From positions 128,854,022 through 128,880,984 of the forward strand of contig CM044496.1 of the NCBI GenBank assembly GCA_024364805.1: 26,963 nucleotides of DNA, given 5' to 3'. The notes under the pieces were generated by a model. It did no database searches. It was not told the origin of the DNA and saw nothing but the letters and a program-made list of their open reading frames with translations. This document shows positions 8,610 to 17,035 of this stretch, piece by piece. How positions within the stretch are numbered: position 1 is the first letter of the stretch; each line of letters starts with the position of its first letter. Position numbers and translations under genes: made by a program. This DNA is from Euprymna scolopes. Its lineage: Eukaryota; Mollusca; Cephalopoda; Sepiida; Sepiolidae.

Positions 8610-8832
8610 ATAAGGGTTGATGAGTGTACAGTAATCAATGGGATAATATCATAGTAATCGTTAGTATTGGAAATTTGGTAAATTGGATTAGTTAAGGGGA
8701 TGGTTCAATGAGAATTTGTTTATGTTGGACTTGAAGACGATCAAATTTTAGTCAGCTGAAAATCAGACAAATGGAAGAGAGTTCCAGAGACATGCAGTTC
8801 TAAGAAAGAAGCTTTGTTCATGAAAAAAAAAA
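8610..8832 (-). mobile_element. Jockey-like LINE 3' end fragment
   Basis: Nearly identical, base for base, to 10944-11153: GATGAGTG...AGTAATCAATGGGATAATAT through to CAGTTCTAAGAAAGAAGCTT. On the minus strand it covers the end of the ORF (FHEQSFF-type motif) plus the 3' UTR. It is truncated at both ends and lies in the intron between exons 3 and 4. Confidence 0.75.
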
Positions 8833-9028
8833 ACTGAAGATTACAACAATTTTATCCCTTGAACCATGTGAAAAGTTGCCTCCCCTTGTCTGGGTTTGTG
8901 ATGGCCTGTAATTCTGGGTGAGCTGTATACAAAACAAGTGACTGCGTGCCACGCGCCCTCTTCATGTCTCATCATGTAAATGAAGCAGATGTGTGTGTAA
9001 AACTAAAACAGGTTACGTGCTAATTGAT

Positions 9029-9325
9029 TGATTTATCTTTTTGTCAACCGTTAATATGACTTCCAATATGAATTTTATTTGAAACTATCAATTTCATAAA
9101 TCATGTGAATTAACAATTCCCAGCTGTAACCCATAGGATTGGATCAGAAAAGACATTTCTCATGCAAGTTGGCTTTCATAAAATGTCTAAAATAAAAAAT
9201 ATATATATACAGTTATTTTAAAACCGAAAAACTGGATGAGATTTATCTTTTTGTCAGCTGTCAATATGACTTCCAATATGAATTTTATTTGAAACTATCA
9301 ATTTGATAAATCATGTGAATTAACA
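9029..9325 (+). repeat. Direct repeat pair of about 88 bp
   Basis: TTTATCTTTTTGTCA...TTAATATGACTTCCAATATG...TCATGTGAATTAACAA occurs at about 9029-9116 and again at about 9239-9325 with only a few differences. The copies are separated by about 120 bp of unrelated sequence. It is a recent local duplication of unknown origin. Confidence 0.75.
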
Positions 9326-9555
9326 AGATGATGAGATTAGAATCTATATTCATAGAGTGTGTGTGTTTTATGTTGAATATTATAACTCTGAAGAAATGAC
9401 ATTTAAAAGCTATGGGTGGAGAGCTAAACCTATTCTCCAACTTGAAAAGAATTGGTCGGAAGTCAAATCTTGAAACGTCTGTCAGGGTTTGGCTTTGAAA
9501 AAGGCTTTCCTTCAAAGATAGAGCTGAATCGTACACCACATACCTCTTTCCTCCT

Positions 9556-9805
9556 ATCCTTTATCAATTAACTGTACTAGCGCCTGCTAAAAAATATTAT
9601 GTCACGTGTTCTTCAGAATTATCTAATCTATTCTCTTTTTACTCGGTTCCAGCTTGTTCGACTTGCTTGTAAATCTCTCTTCTTTTTCAAGACTAAGGTC
9701 AATAGGTATCTCCTGTGTTTGCAATAATCATCTTTCGTTCTTGTTATTTCCTAACATCTAGTGGCTTCATGCCTTGTCTGGAGCGATTTCTAATAAAAAA
9801 AAGAA
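9556..9805 (+). mobile_element. Decayed LINE 3' end
   Basis: Plus-strand fragments YYVTCSSELSNL and FFKTKVNRYLLCLQ correspond to the 'Y..G.CSSEL..L' and 'FK..VNRHL' segments at the end of Jockey-like ORF2. A tail of CTAATAAAAAAAAGAAAAAA follows. Many frame breaks; old copy. Confidence 0.5.
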
Positions 9806-10120
9806 AAAAAACAATTGTTCAATTTTAATCATCTTTCATTGTTTTGTTTTTTTCACTTGTTCATCGAATATGTTGATTCTCATTTAATCTCGGACAACGC
9901 TAGCAAGTATCAAACACGTTTGTATAGCATAATGACGTTAACGCACTAATTCTTGTATAGAATAAAGAAAATTCCAATTGATTCCCAAATGATTTCTGAT
10001 TCTTAAAATATCTTTTTAAACATCCAAAAATTTATATTGACTAATTTAAAAGTCCATAATATAAAAGTTATTAATCAAAACAATTTTTAAAAACGTCTTA
10101 ATCTTGAGAGTAATTCGTAT
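9806..10120. other. No recognisable gene
   Basis: AT-rich intron sequence with nothing recognised. Confidence 0.6.
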
Positions 10121-10467
10121 TATTTAGATTCATCTGACTACTGTTCTCATCTTGAGTGTCATTTTCACAACGTTCGGTCAATGTAACCTCCGACCTTCTT
10201 CAGGTGTATCTTATCAAACTCTGGAATGTTTCTGTCAAACTCGGGAATTTGGACAGAATTTCAAATGGAACCCTTTATTTACTTCACGGTGGTAGCACGC
10301 CATTTTTTTTTTTTTTTTTTCAGTCAGCCATAGATGCCCTCAGTAATTTGCAATTGTATTTCTCAATCGCTCACACTGAGAATTGAACCTTCAACCTTCA
10401 GGAGAATATAACTTTTACAATTGATTTTTCCAAGTACTCTAACCACTGCACCACCAGTCCTTGCAGT
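10121..10467 (-). mobile_element. tRNA-derived SINE, near full length
   Basis: Read from 10467 on the minus strand, it begins GGACTGGTGGTGCAGTGGTT (A box TGGTGCAGTGG) with B box GGTTCAATTCT about 50 bases later. It continues through an internal A-run (T-run at 10303-10320 on plus) into the family body AAAGGGTTCCATTTGAAATT, CACCTGAAGAAGGTCGGAGG and CACTCAAGATGAGAACAGTA. Both pol III boxes are recognisable. Confidence 0.75.
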
Positions 10468-10745
10468 GTAGGCGACCGAAAATGCAACTGCAAATTACTT
10501 AAGACCTCTATCGAGTCATGGCTGCTAGAACAAGAACATGCTACTCATGTGAAGTACATAAAGAGTTCCGTTCAAAATTCCGTCCAAATTTCCGAGTTCA
10601 ACAGAAACGTTCCAGAGTTTAACAAGATACCCCTGAAGAAGGTCGGAGGTTACATCAACCAAAACATTGTAAAACTCACGCTCAAGATGAGAACAGTAGT
10701 CCAATGAATCCAAATAATACAAATAACCAATCCTCATCTCAAAAA
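10468..10745 (+). mobile_element. Same SINE, opposite orientation, 5'-truncated
   Basis: It starts within the SINE just after the B box (GCAACTGCAAATTACTTAAG) and continues AAAGAGTTCCGTTCAAAATT, CCCTGAAGAAGGTCGGAGGT and GCTCAAGATGAGAACAGTAG to a tail near 10745. It abuts the minus-strand copy 5' end to 5' end, giving an inverted repeat with arms of roughly 250 bp. Confidence 0.75.
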
Positions 10746-10822
10746 TTCAGAAACGTCATATCGTAAGAGTAATGTTTAAGAGATTGTAATCACTTCAAAA
10801 AATAGTGCAAATATCGACTAAT

Positions 10823-10893
10823 CATTACAAACAGATCAAAGCCTTTTTCATCAAAGCTTTGTCATCATTACAAACAGATCAAAGCCTTTTTTT
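10823..10893 (+). repeat. Tandem duplication of about 41 bp
   Basis: CATTACAAACAGATCAAAGC followed by a T-run occurs twice in direct tandem, just at the 3' (poly-T on plus) side of the large LINE copy. Confidence 0.8.
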
Positions 10894-10904
10894 TTTTACA
10901 TAGG

Positions 10905-11998
10905 AGTCATCATTTATCAAGGCCAAGAGGCCACTCGAGGATAAGGGTTGATGAGTGCACAGTAATCAATGGGATAATATCATAGTAATCGTTAGTATTG
11001 GAAATTTGGTAAATTGGATTAGTTAAGGGGATGGTTCAACAAGAATTTGTTTATGTTGGACTTGAAGACGACCAAATTTTAGTCAGTTGAAAATCAGGCA
11101 AATGGAAGAGAGTTCCAGAGACATGCAGTTCTAAAAAAGAAGCTTTGTTCATGAAATCTACGTTTGGATTTAGGCACAGATAAAGAATGGAGGAGATTAT
11201 TGGTAGTGGTTTTAGCTAGACGAGTGTTTTTCGCGAAAGTTTGGCAAAGGGGTACCATAGATTGGAGCTCAGTCGAATACTTGCCATGAAAATAATCATA
11301 AAAATAGACAGCCTCGCAACGTCTCTTCTGTGAGAAAGAGGTTGCAGGGAAGAGAAAAGGGCATCCTCCACTAGGCTACAAAGTCCATTTTGAACTCTGT
11401 CAAGACAGGATAAGGTCTTTCTAGCAGCTCCTGTCCAGATGTGGCAACAGTACTCCATCCTTGAACGTACTTGGCTTTTATATAGGTAGAAAATTGCATC
11501 AGCAGTGAGATATCTAATGGAGCAGTAGAAGGATGCCACCATTTTCCCAGCGACCTTGACAACAGATTTGATGTACGTGTTCCATTTCAGATCAGGAGTA
11601 AAGGTCAGACCCAAAAGCTTGTCAAAACATGGAACCTCCTCAAGACAAGAGCCATTCATTTCAATTGATGCCAGATGTGAATGAGAGCGTTGATGATGTA
11701 AAGATAGAAGCTTGGTTTTAGATGCATTAAAAGTAACCAGCCACCTCTTTCCCCATTGTACCATGTGCTTAAGATTTGAGAAGAAAGAATCAGAGAGAAC
11801 TTGGTCATTTACAGCCTTTGATGTGTCATCAGCATAAACGCCTATGAAAGATCTGTGATTTGGAAGATCATTGATGTAAATCAGGAAGAGAGTTGAGATG
11901 AACTCCAGTCTGCTATCAACTACTACTCTTATGAACCTATCAGACAGAAATGGTTTAATAATTGAGAAGATATTTCCAGCTATACCGTAGCCTTTTAT
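10905..11998 (-). mobile_element. Jockey-like LINE, 5'-truncated, reverse transcriptase remnant
   Basis: The minus-strand frame from 11998 to 11216 is open for about 260 codons. It shows SFLSDRFIRVV-type palm sequence (here IIKPFLSDRFIRVVVDSRL), LFLIYINDLPNH, the catalytic YADD box (VYADDTSKAV), then WLVTFNASKTKLLSLHHQ, LLGLTFTPDLKWN, RSRMEYCCHIWTGAAR, LDRVQ and LQPLSHRRDVARLSIF. A segment that should hold the NAGVPQGS box before LFLIYINDLP is deleted. The ORF end (NLWYPFAKLSRKT) is frameshifted. The 3' UTR (10905-11215) matches 8610-8832 and ends in a T-run on plus. The 5' truncation point lies within a few bases of the host exon 3 donor. Confidence 0.85.
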
Positions 11999-12004
11999 AC
12001 TTAC

Positions 12005-12123
12005 CGTTTCCATAACTTGTTAAGCTCACTTCCACTGATAGAAACACCCAAATTCTTCAGAAAATTCTGCAATGTCTCCATGGTAAGAATATCTTTGCCT
12101 GCTTTACGATAAGTCAAAAAATC
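12005..12123 (-). CDS. Exon 3 (of those seen) of EF-hand repeat protein
   Basis: 119 bp: 39 codons (residues 90-128) plus two bases of a split Arg (CG|A). The acceptor is TTTTCCAG|GAT and the donor AACG|GTAAGT. DFLTYRKAGKDILTMETLQN then FLKNLGVSISGSELNKLWK form one EF-hand (loop YRKAGKDILTME, where E12 and I8 are kept and the early acidic ligands are missing) plus the entering helix of the next. The pattern 'LxxFLKxLGVSISxSELxxLW' is typical of multi-EF-hand ciliary and axonemal-type proteins such as EFCAB6. The GTAAGT donor is followed almost at once by LINE sequence. Confidence 0.85.
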
Positions 12124-12676
12124 CTGGAAAACAAAGTACCCGTTTATTGATTAGCACCGAAAGTTTTGTCAATGGTTTTAGGGTTCAATAAAATTTTTAG
12201 GTGAATACAAGCAGCCTATAATACGTTAACATATTTTCCTTTTAAAGGGAAATACCTTTGTACCCAAAAGTTATCTCTTTTGCCAAGAAACATTCTGAAA
12301 CATTGATTGTTCTGCCCAAAGTTATCTGCCCCTGCTTTTGACCAGCTGGCAACAAAATGGGAATATTCAAATGGAGGACGCTACTGAAATCGACAATAAA
12401 ATCCTCCTCATTTCATAGTAATTTTTCCAGTTTTTAAATTATTAAATAAATCATTATTATTGTTGATCTACACAGAATCGTTTTCATCCAAATTATTTCT
12501 TCATATTAATGTCTTACCACTCACGAAAATCACACACAAAAAATCAACACAATATTAGATCCATTTAACCGTTAATAGAGTCATCGTTCTTCCCTATAAT
12601 CTTTTTCCATTTGGAAAACTTTTTGATGCCGTCTTGAGCTAAAGCTATCTCTCTGGGAGATATATTTGATTTTGAC
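12124..12676. other. Intron sequence, no gene recognised
   Basis: AT-rich start (3' end in transcript sense) of the 7.1-kb intron between exons 2 and 3. No feature supported. Confidence 0.6.
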
Positions 12677-12884
12677 AAGATTGGCATTTTGGCTAAGATC
12701 CAAATGTAGTACCTGTCCCGATATTTCACTTTATTGTTCCTCAATCAGTGACTAAGGCAATTTTAGTTTGTGTCTCAATTCAGTTCCCATTTTTTTAGTT
12801 GGATTTTCTCCACATTCAAAACTGAGTTGGCGTCTAAGTCTACCCTCATCGAGAAGCAAGTAAATAGGAACATCAAAAAGTTTT
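12677..12884 (+). mobile_element. U2 snRNA-headed repeat, copy 1
   Basis: 12683-12724 matches the 5' region of U2 snRNA: GGCATTTTGGCTAAGATC then AAATGTAGTACCTGT, against U2 GGCCTTTTGGCTAAGATCAAAGTGTAGTATCTGTTC. It continues into a body shared with 14955-15147: CAATTTTAGTTTGTGTCTCA, GGATTTTCTCCACA, CTACCCTC and GAACATCAAAAAGTTTT. A U2 head with a shared unrelated body is a SINE-like layout. The Sm site and the 3' half of U2 are absent, so it is not a functional U2 gene. Confidence 0.65.
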
Positions 12885-13084
12885 GCGTGACTTGCAGGCT
12901 GGTCGGATATATCCAGTACCATTCTAATATTTGACAGTCTTTTAAATTCCTAACAGCTCTGATAGAATCAACTGACTCTCAAACTATGGTCAACGAACCA
13001 GACAACCTTGTTTTAAATTATACTTTGCATGATGTGTCACTCCCACTGAAATTCCATATAATTAAAATTTACATATTCCATATA

Positions 13085-13450
13085 TCTATATATAAAAAGT
13101 AGTAGTGTTCATGTGTGTGTGTGTATGCAACTGTCCTAAAGCCCACGTCACTGGACCGATCATAACCAAACCTGGCATGATGATGCTCCCCCACCTAGGA
13201 ATGGTGCACATCATTTTTCAAGGTTAAGGTCATAGTATATGTATATATACTCTCCTACATCACACACCACTGGAGCGATCATGACCAAACCTGACATGAT
13301 GATGGTCTTTGAGTTAGAGATGGTGCACACCATTTTTCAAGGTCAAGGTTAAAGGCAAAGGTCAGGACTTTGCTGTAGTTTCGGGTACTCATTTTGCGGA
13401 TACCAGATCCTACAACAAAGTCCTATGCAAAGCGCAGGTATCTTTACTAG
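13085..13450 (+). mobile_element. Compact Helitron with internal duplication
   Basis: It starts TCTATATATAAAAAGTAGTA after A (13084) and ends CTAG before T (13451), preceded by the hairpin CCTATGC-AAA-GCGCAGG. Inside, a unit of about 85 bp occurs twice (13151 and 13266 onward): CACTGGACCGATCATAACCA then TGGTGCACATCATTTTTCAA, against CACTGGAGCGATCATGACCA then TGGTGCACACCATTTTTCAA. Non-autonomous. It differs from the TCTATAAAAGTGAG family, so it is a second Helitron family. Confidence 0.7.
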
Positions 13451-14593
13451 TTTGTATATATTTCAACTATTGTGTCTGTGACACATGTTTTCTTATATCA
13501 ATTGAACTTTGTTTAGAATTCATTTTTTGGTTATTGCCTGTTTACTGTATCTTGATATGGTCACAGAAAAACTCTTAATAAATTAAATGTTATTGTTATC
13601 TAACTGTTTTCTCTATTGTCCTTTTCTTTCTGGCACATAAATGTTATTGACGATAGGACACACAAGCAATGACTATCACATTCATAGCACTAAAGTTTAC
13701 CTTTCGGTGTTCAAAATCAAAATGCTTCAACTCATTTCTGCGCAAACACTAATCTGTATTAATAAAAACAGATAATTATATTTTGAACCAATCAGAGGAT
13801 TTTCTGAATTTATTTGAAATTGCCTTTTTGGGGGCTACCTCAACCCTTTATAATGCCAGATTTTTCTCTAAAAACCCAGTTGATTCAAAGTCCCTGGACC
13901 GGCACCCCTCCATCGGGCCTTGAGTTTGTTGCAATGTCTCAACTCAAATATTAGCGAACATACAGAACAACTCATTGACTCATTATCGTCTGCCAATCTG
14001 TAAAAACTTAGTTATTGAAATATTCCCAACCTTTCTCATTGAACTTTCTTTTTAATATGAAAAACATTGAACATTGACTCTTATTAGCAACTTTTAATGA
14101 AATGTAATTTGTATACTTGAACAGAGAAGTTTTGATTATGATTTTCAGATCTGTGTAATGCACGGCCCTAAAACTATCGACCTCTGACTTCTTCAATATC
14201 TCGGCTAATGAATTCCCCTTGTCTTATAAGGACTCTAAAAATATTCATGAACATTCTATGCTTTTCCTGTTGTTGTAATCCTCCATTTTAGGCATAGAAT
14301 ATCTCTTTTGTGGATGTATGCATCTGAACTCTATTTATTTTGTTTATGCTTATCCTAAAGCATCTCTCTCGTTTTTCTCACGTTTAAACATAAAAACCCT
14401 TTTTACTGAAAATAGTTCTTTGATATCGGCTCATCCCCAAAATATTTCACCCAAATCAAAATCCCAAAAGAAACCCTCCAAATAAGGTGATACTCCAAAG
14501 TAAGGGACCCCCAAAATAAACATGGTCAGATCAAAATAATAAAGTGGAATATCAAATATTCATACATTAAAGTGTGTTCATAAAATATAAATT
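13451..14593. other. No recognisable gene
   Basis: Mostly AT-rich. 13840-13960 is more GC-balanced (GGACCGGCACCCCTCCATCG) and may be an old repeat, but I could not place it. Short minus-strand frames here show no family resemblance. Confidence 0.55.
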
Positions 14594-14722
14594 CTAAAGT
14601 GATTCTAATCTATCGGTGATAGTTCTGAAGAATATGGTGGATGATGCATAATTATCAAGGAAATATTTTGTCTTTTATGCATTGTAGGGTCTAATGTCAT
14701 CCTTCATCATAATGATTTTAGA
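14594..14722 (-). mobile_element. mariner transposase fragment, left arm of inverted pair
   Basis: The minus strand reads MMKDDIRPYNA...KTKYF, where mariner has 'xxDNARPHxAxxTxxxL', then in another frame MHHPPYSSELSPID, the 'HPPYSPDLSPxDY' box around the third catalytic aspartate. Only this short part survives, with a frameshift between the two motifs. Confidence 0.65.
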
Positions 14723-14850
14723 TTTTATACTACACAAAAGACGAAATATCTAGAGATATATGCTTGTGAAATTATGTATCACCCACCATATTCCCTAACC
14801 CTCACATTAACAGATTATCATTTTTTAAGAAATTTACAAAATGAATTGAA
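14709..14850 (+). mobile_element. mariner transposase fragment, right arm of inverted pair
   Basis: The plus strand reads HHNDFRFYTTQKTKYLEIYA then MYHPPYSLTLTLTDYHFLRN and LQNELN. This is the mariner 'HDNARPHTTQKT...HPPYSPDLAPCDYHLFRSLQNHL' region. It covers the same domain as the minus-strand fragment and starts at the same codons, so the two copies meet back to back near 14715. Confidence 0.7.
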
Positions 14851-14907
14851 TTAAGACTTACTCCAATAGAAAAAATCAGAACCTAATGGATTTTGTTAAT
14901 GTGACAG

Positions 14908-15147
14908 TTGTTATTTTATCTAAGATCAAAGTGTAGTATGTGCTCTGATACTACATTTTATCTGTTGTATCCTTGGTTGGTGATGGAAAAAATCCTTTTA
15001 GCTGTGGCAATTTAAATTTTTGTCTCGATGCAGAGTGCCCAAAGTGCCCCGTTTTTGGGAGATGGATTTTCCACACAATAAAAGCAAACTTTGTGGCTAA
15101 CTCTGCCCTCGTGGGGGGGCAAATAAATTGAGACATCAAAAAGTTTT
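14908..15147 (+). mobile_element. U2 snRNA-headed repeat, copy 2
   Basis: 14919-14940 contains CTAAGATCAAAGTGTAGTAT, an exact run of invertebrate-type U2 snRNA, flanked by weaker U2 similarity (TTTTAT before, TGCTCTGATA after). The body repeats that of copy 1: GGCAATTTAAATTTTTGTCT, GATGGATTTTCCACACA, TGGCTAACTCTGCCCTC, GCAAATAAATTG and GACATCAAAAAGTTTT. Its termini are fuzzy and no target duplication was identified. Confidence 0.65.
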
Positions 15148-15265
15148 AGAGATGTAAAAAAGGTCATAGAAAAGAAGAGGAACTATACTGATGACTAAAA
15201 CATCTTATATTGTGCATGCTTTATTATATTTACTTGCAAAAATATGTAACCAGGTCACATATCAT

Positions 15266-15384
15266 AAGTACGGGATAATCACGTTGACATACTGGTTCTC
15301 GTTAGATCACCAAAGTTAAGCAACGTTGAGCCTGGTCAATACCAGATGGGTGACCAATTTGGGAATTCCAGGAGCTGTATGTAT
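15266..15384 (+). pseudogene. 5S rRNA pseudogene or 5S-derived SINE head
   Basis: About 119 bp aligns along the whole length of metazoan 5S rRNA: ATCACGTTGA, GGTTCTCGTTAGATCACC, AAAGTTAAGCAACGTTGAGC, CTGGTCAATACCAGATGGGT and GACC, then GGGAATTCCAGGAGCTGTAT. The internal control region (A box AAGTTAAGCAACG; C box GATGGGTGACC) is essentially kept. Substitutions in the 5' stem and at GACCAATTTGGG mean it is not a functional gene copy. It is either a dispersed 5S pseudogene or the head of a SINE3-type element whose body follows. Confidence 0.75.
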
Positions 15385-15592
15385 GAAGATGTCGACACCT
15401 TCCTGTAAGAGTTGCAAAAACCTAACATCATCATCTCCCTCAACGGGTATATGCACGCAACTGGGAACTGTTGTGAATTTCACACTCCCATGGAACTTCT
15501 TCCTTTGGAGGAAGCTGATTAAACCCACATAGGATTAGTGCCGTTTCCACATCATACGTGCTGCCTACATGAACAAGGAAAAGGCAATCCCT
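15385..15592 (+). other. Sequence following the 5S-like unit
   Basis: Moderately GC-balanced sequence continuing directly from the 5S-like unit, with short open frames on both strands but no resemblance to a known protein. It could be the body of a 5S-headed SINE or old 5S spacer; a second copy would be needed to tell. Confidence 0.4.
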
Positions 15593-15864
15593 GAAAGAAT
15601 GGTATCTTAACTACAGAACAAATACTATAGTCCACCTACTGCCCTCCTCAAAGGAGGAAGTAATGCCTGGAAGGATGAAATCATAACAAAAAAGATACTA
15701 CACTACTCCACCGTAAAGGAGCAAGTAATTTCTAGGAAGATGGTTTCATGATATCTGAATAGATACTACACCCCCCCTCCCACCAAAAAAAAAAAGATGA
15801 GGTAATGCCCGGGAAGGAAGTCTTATGCCAACAGAACAGATACTAGACTACTCTCATTTCCTGG
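15593..15864 (+). repeat. Degenerate tandem repeat, about four units
   Basis: Units start near 15593, 15670, 15735 and 15811 (53-77 bp). Each has the plan GAAGGATG...TATCATAAC...ACAGAACAGATACTACACTA...GAGGAAGTAATGCCTG. The array begins about 210 bp after the 5S-like unit. Confidence 0.7.
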
Positions 15865-16617
15865 CTTGAACAAGATTAAAAGATAGTATAATGATACAAG
15901 TAGAAATATAGTTTTAGCTTCAGGCAAACAGATAAAAAATCTCCATGAGAAATAGATAAAATGAGTAATTGTCAAGAATTAGCACTTTCTTAGCTTAAAA
16001 AAAATAATCTAACTATTGTGGGGTACAAATCACCCCTATTTGAGAACTAAGTGGAATTAACCAGTCCTATGAATACCACTGGTTTCAGAGACTAAATGGA
16101 AACATTCATACCATGTTTAACCGCATGCTACGAACACGTTCCTCTCATACCACTTTAGTGGCTCCTGTTTTCTTTATGATAAATACATATTATATTTTAT
16201 ACACTGCTTGTGGTTTCTTTCATTTGTGAACCCTAGCACAGGCCTACAATACTAACTTTATCACAAAAACAAAATATGAAATATAAAACTGTAACAGAGC
16301 ACGTATGAGTGCATGGGAAAATAGCAGCCGAAGGATGGATGGCAAGTGATTGTATTAACAGCAGGAGCAGTGTTTGAACACGTATGCAAATTAGGAAGTG
16401 TGTGCAGGCTGGCGAAAAGGTCACTACATGGTCTGGAAGAAACAAAGTCGGCGCCGAAGGAGATGGACGTGTAAAATGAAGAAAGAAGAAAAAGTGAGGT
16501 CGAAAAAGACGGAGATATAAGAAATGGCTGTCTATGGCCAGCGTGTAGTGGAGCAAAAGCAAGAGATTTTTAAGTTGATGTCGAGACAGGAAGAAAGAAA
16601 AACGGCAATTTCCATGG
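15865..16617. other. No recognisable gene
   Basis: Mixed sequence. 16380-16520 is purine-rich (GAAGAAAGAAGAAAAAGTGA). The open frames on either strand look like chance frames. Confidence 0.55.
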
Positions 16618-17035
16618 AAAGTGCTCGTCTGAGCTCCAATCTCTGGTCCCCCCCTCGCAAATCTTTAACGAATAACACCTGTCTAGCTAAAATCACTGTC
16701 AGTAATTTTCCCCACTCTTTATCTGTGCCTAAATCAAAATGTAGATTCCATGAACAAAGCTTCTTTTTTAGAAGTGCACGCCCGTGGAACTCTCTTCTGT
16801 TTGCCTGTTTCCCACCTGACTACAACTTGGATGTCTTCAAGTCCAACATAAACAAGTTCCTGATGAACTCCCCCGCTTAGGTAAGACACTTTATCAGATC
16901 TCCATTACTAGCGATTACTACGATATTATCCCATTGATTACTGTACACGCAATAACCCTTATCCCTGAGTGGCCTCTGGGCCTTAATAAGTGGTGACTTC
17001 CTTGTTAAAAAAAACAAAAAAAAAACGACTTGAGT
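16618..17035 (+). mobile_element. Jockey-like LINE 3' end
   Basis: The plus-strand frame reads ARLSSNLWSPPRKS, TNNTCLAKITVSNFPHSLSV, FHEQSFFFRSARPWNSLLFA and YNLDVFKSNINKFLMNS and then stops. This is the standard C-terminus 'SFxPRTxRLWNSLP...FKxNxNKxL'. The 3' UTR (to about 17006, GGCCTTAATAAGTGGTGAC) matches the copies at 4484, 10905 and 18326. The tail is A-rich. It is 5'-truncated inside the ORF. Confidence 0.8.

Noticed and set aside
10525-10737. Minus-strand frame (and similar ones at 6663-6950 and 10156-10386) sharing 'SDLLQxYLxKLWNxSVxLGNL'
   Set aside because: The resemblance between them comes from shared SINE DNA, not from a protein; the frames lie wholly in SINE bodies.
12677-12884. 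Functional U2 snRNA gene
   Set aside because: Only the 5' region is present; branch-site flank altered, no Sm site, no 3' stem-loops.
15266-15384. Functional 5S rRNA gene
   Set aside because: Conserved stem positions are changed and the copy is isolated, not in an array.
15593-15864. CRISPR-like array
   Set aside because: Eukaryotic context; units diverge along their length with no constant repeat and variable spacer pattern.
16233-16562. 109-codon minus-strand open frame
   Set aside because: Low-complexity Leu/Phe/His-rich composition from a purine-rich plus strand. No motif and no splice-supported neighbours.
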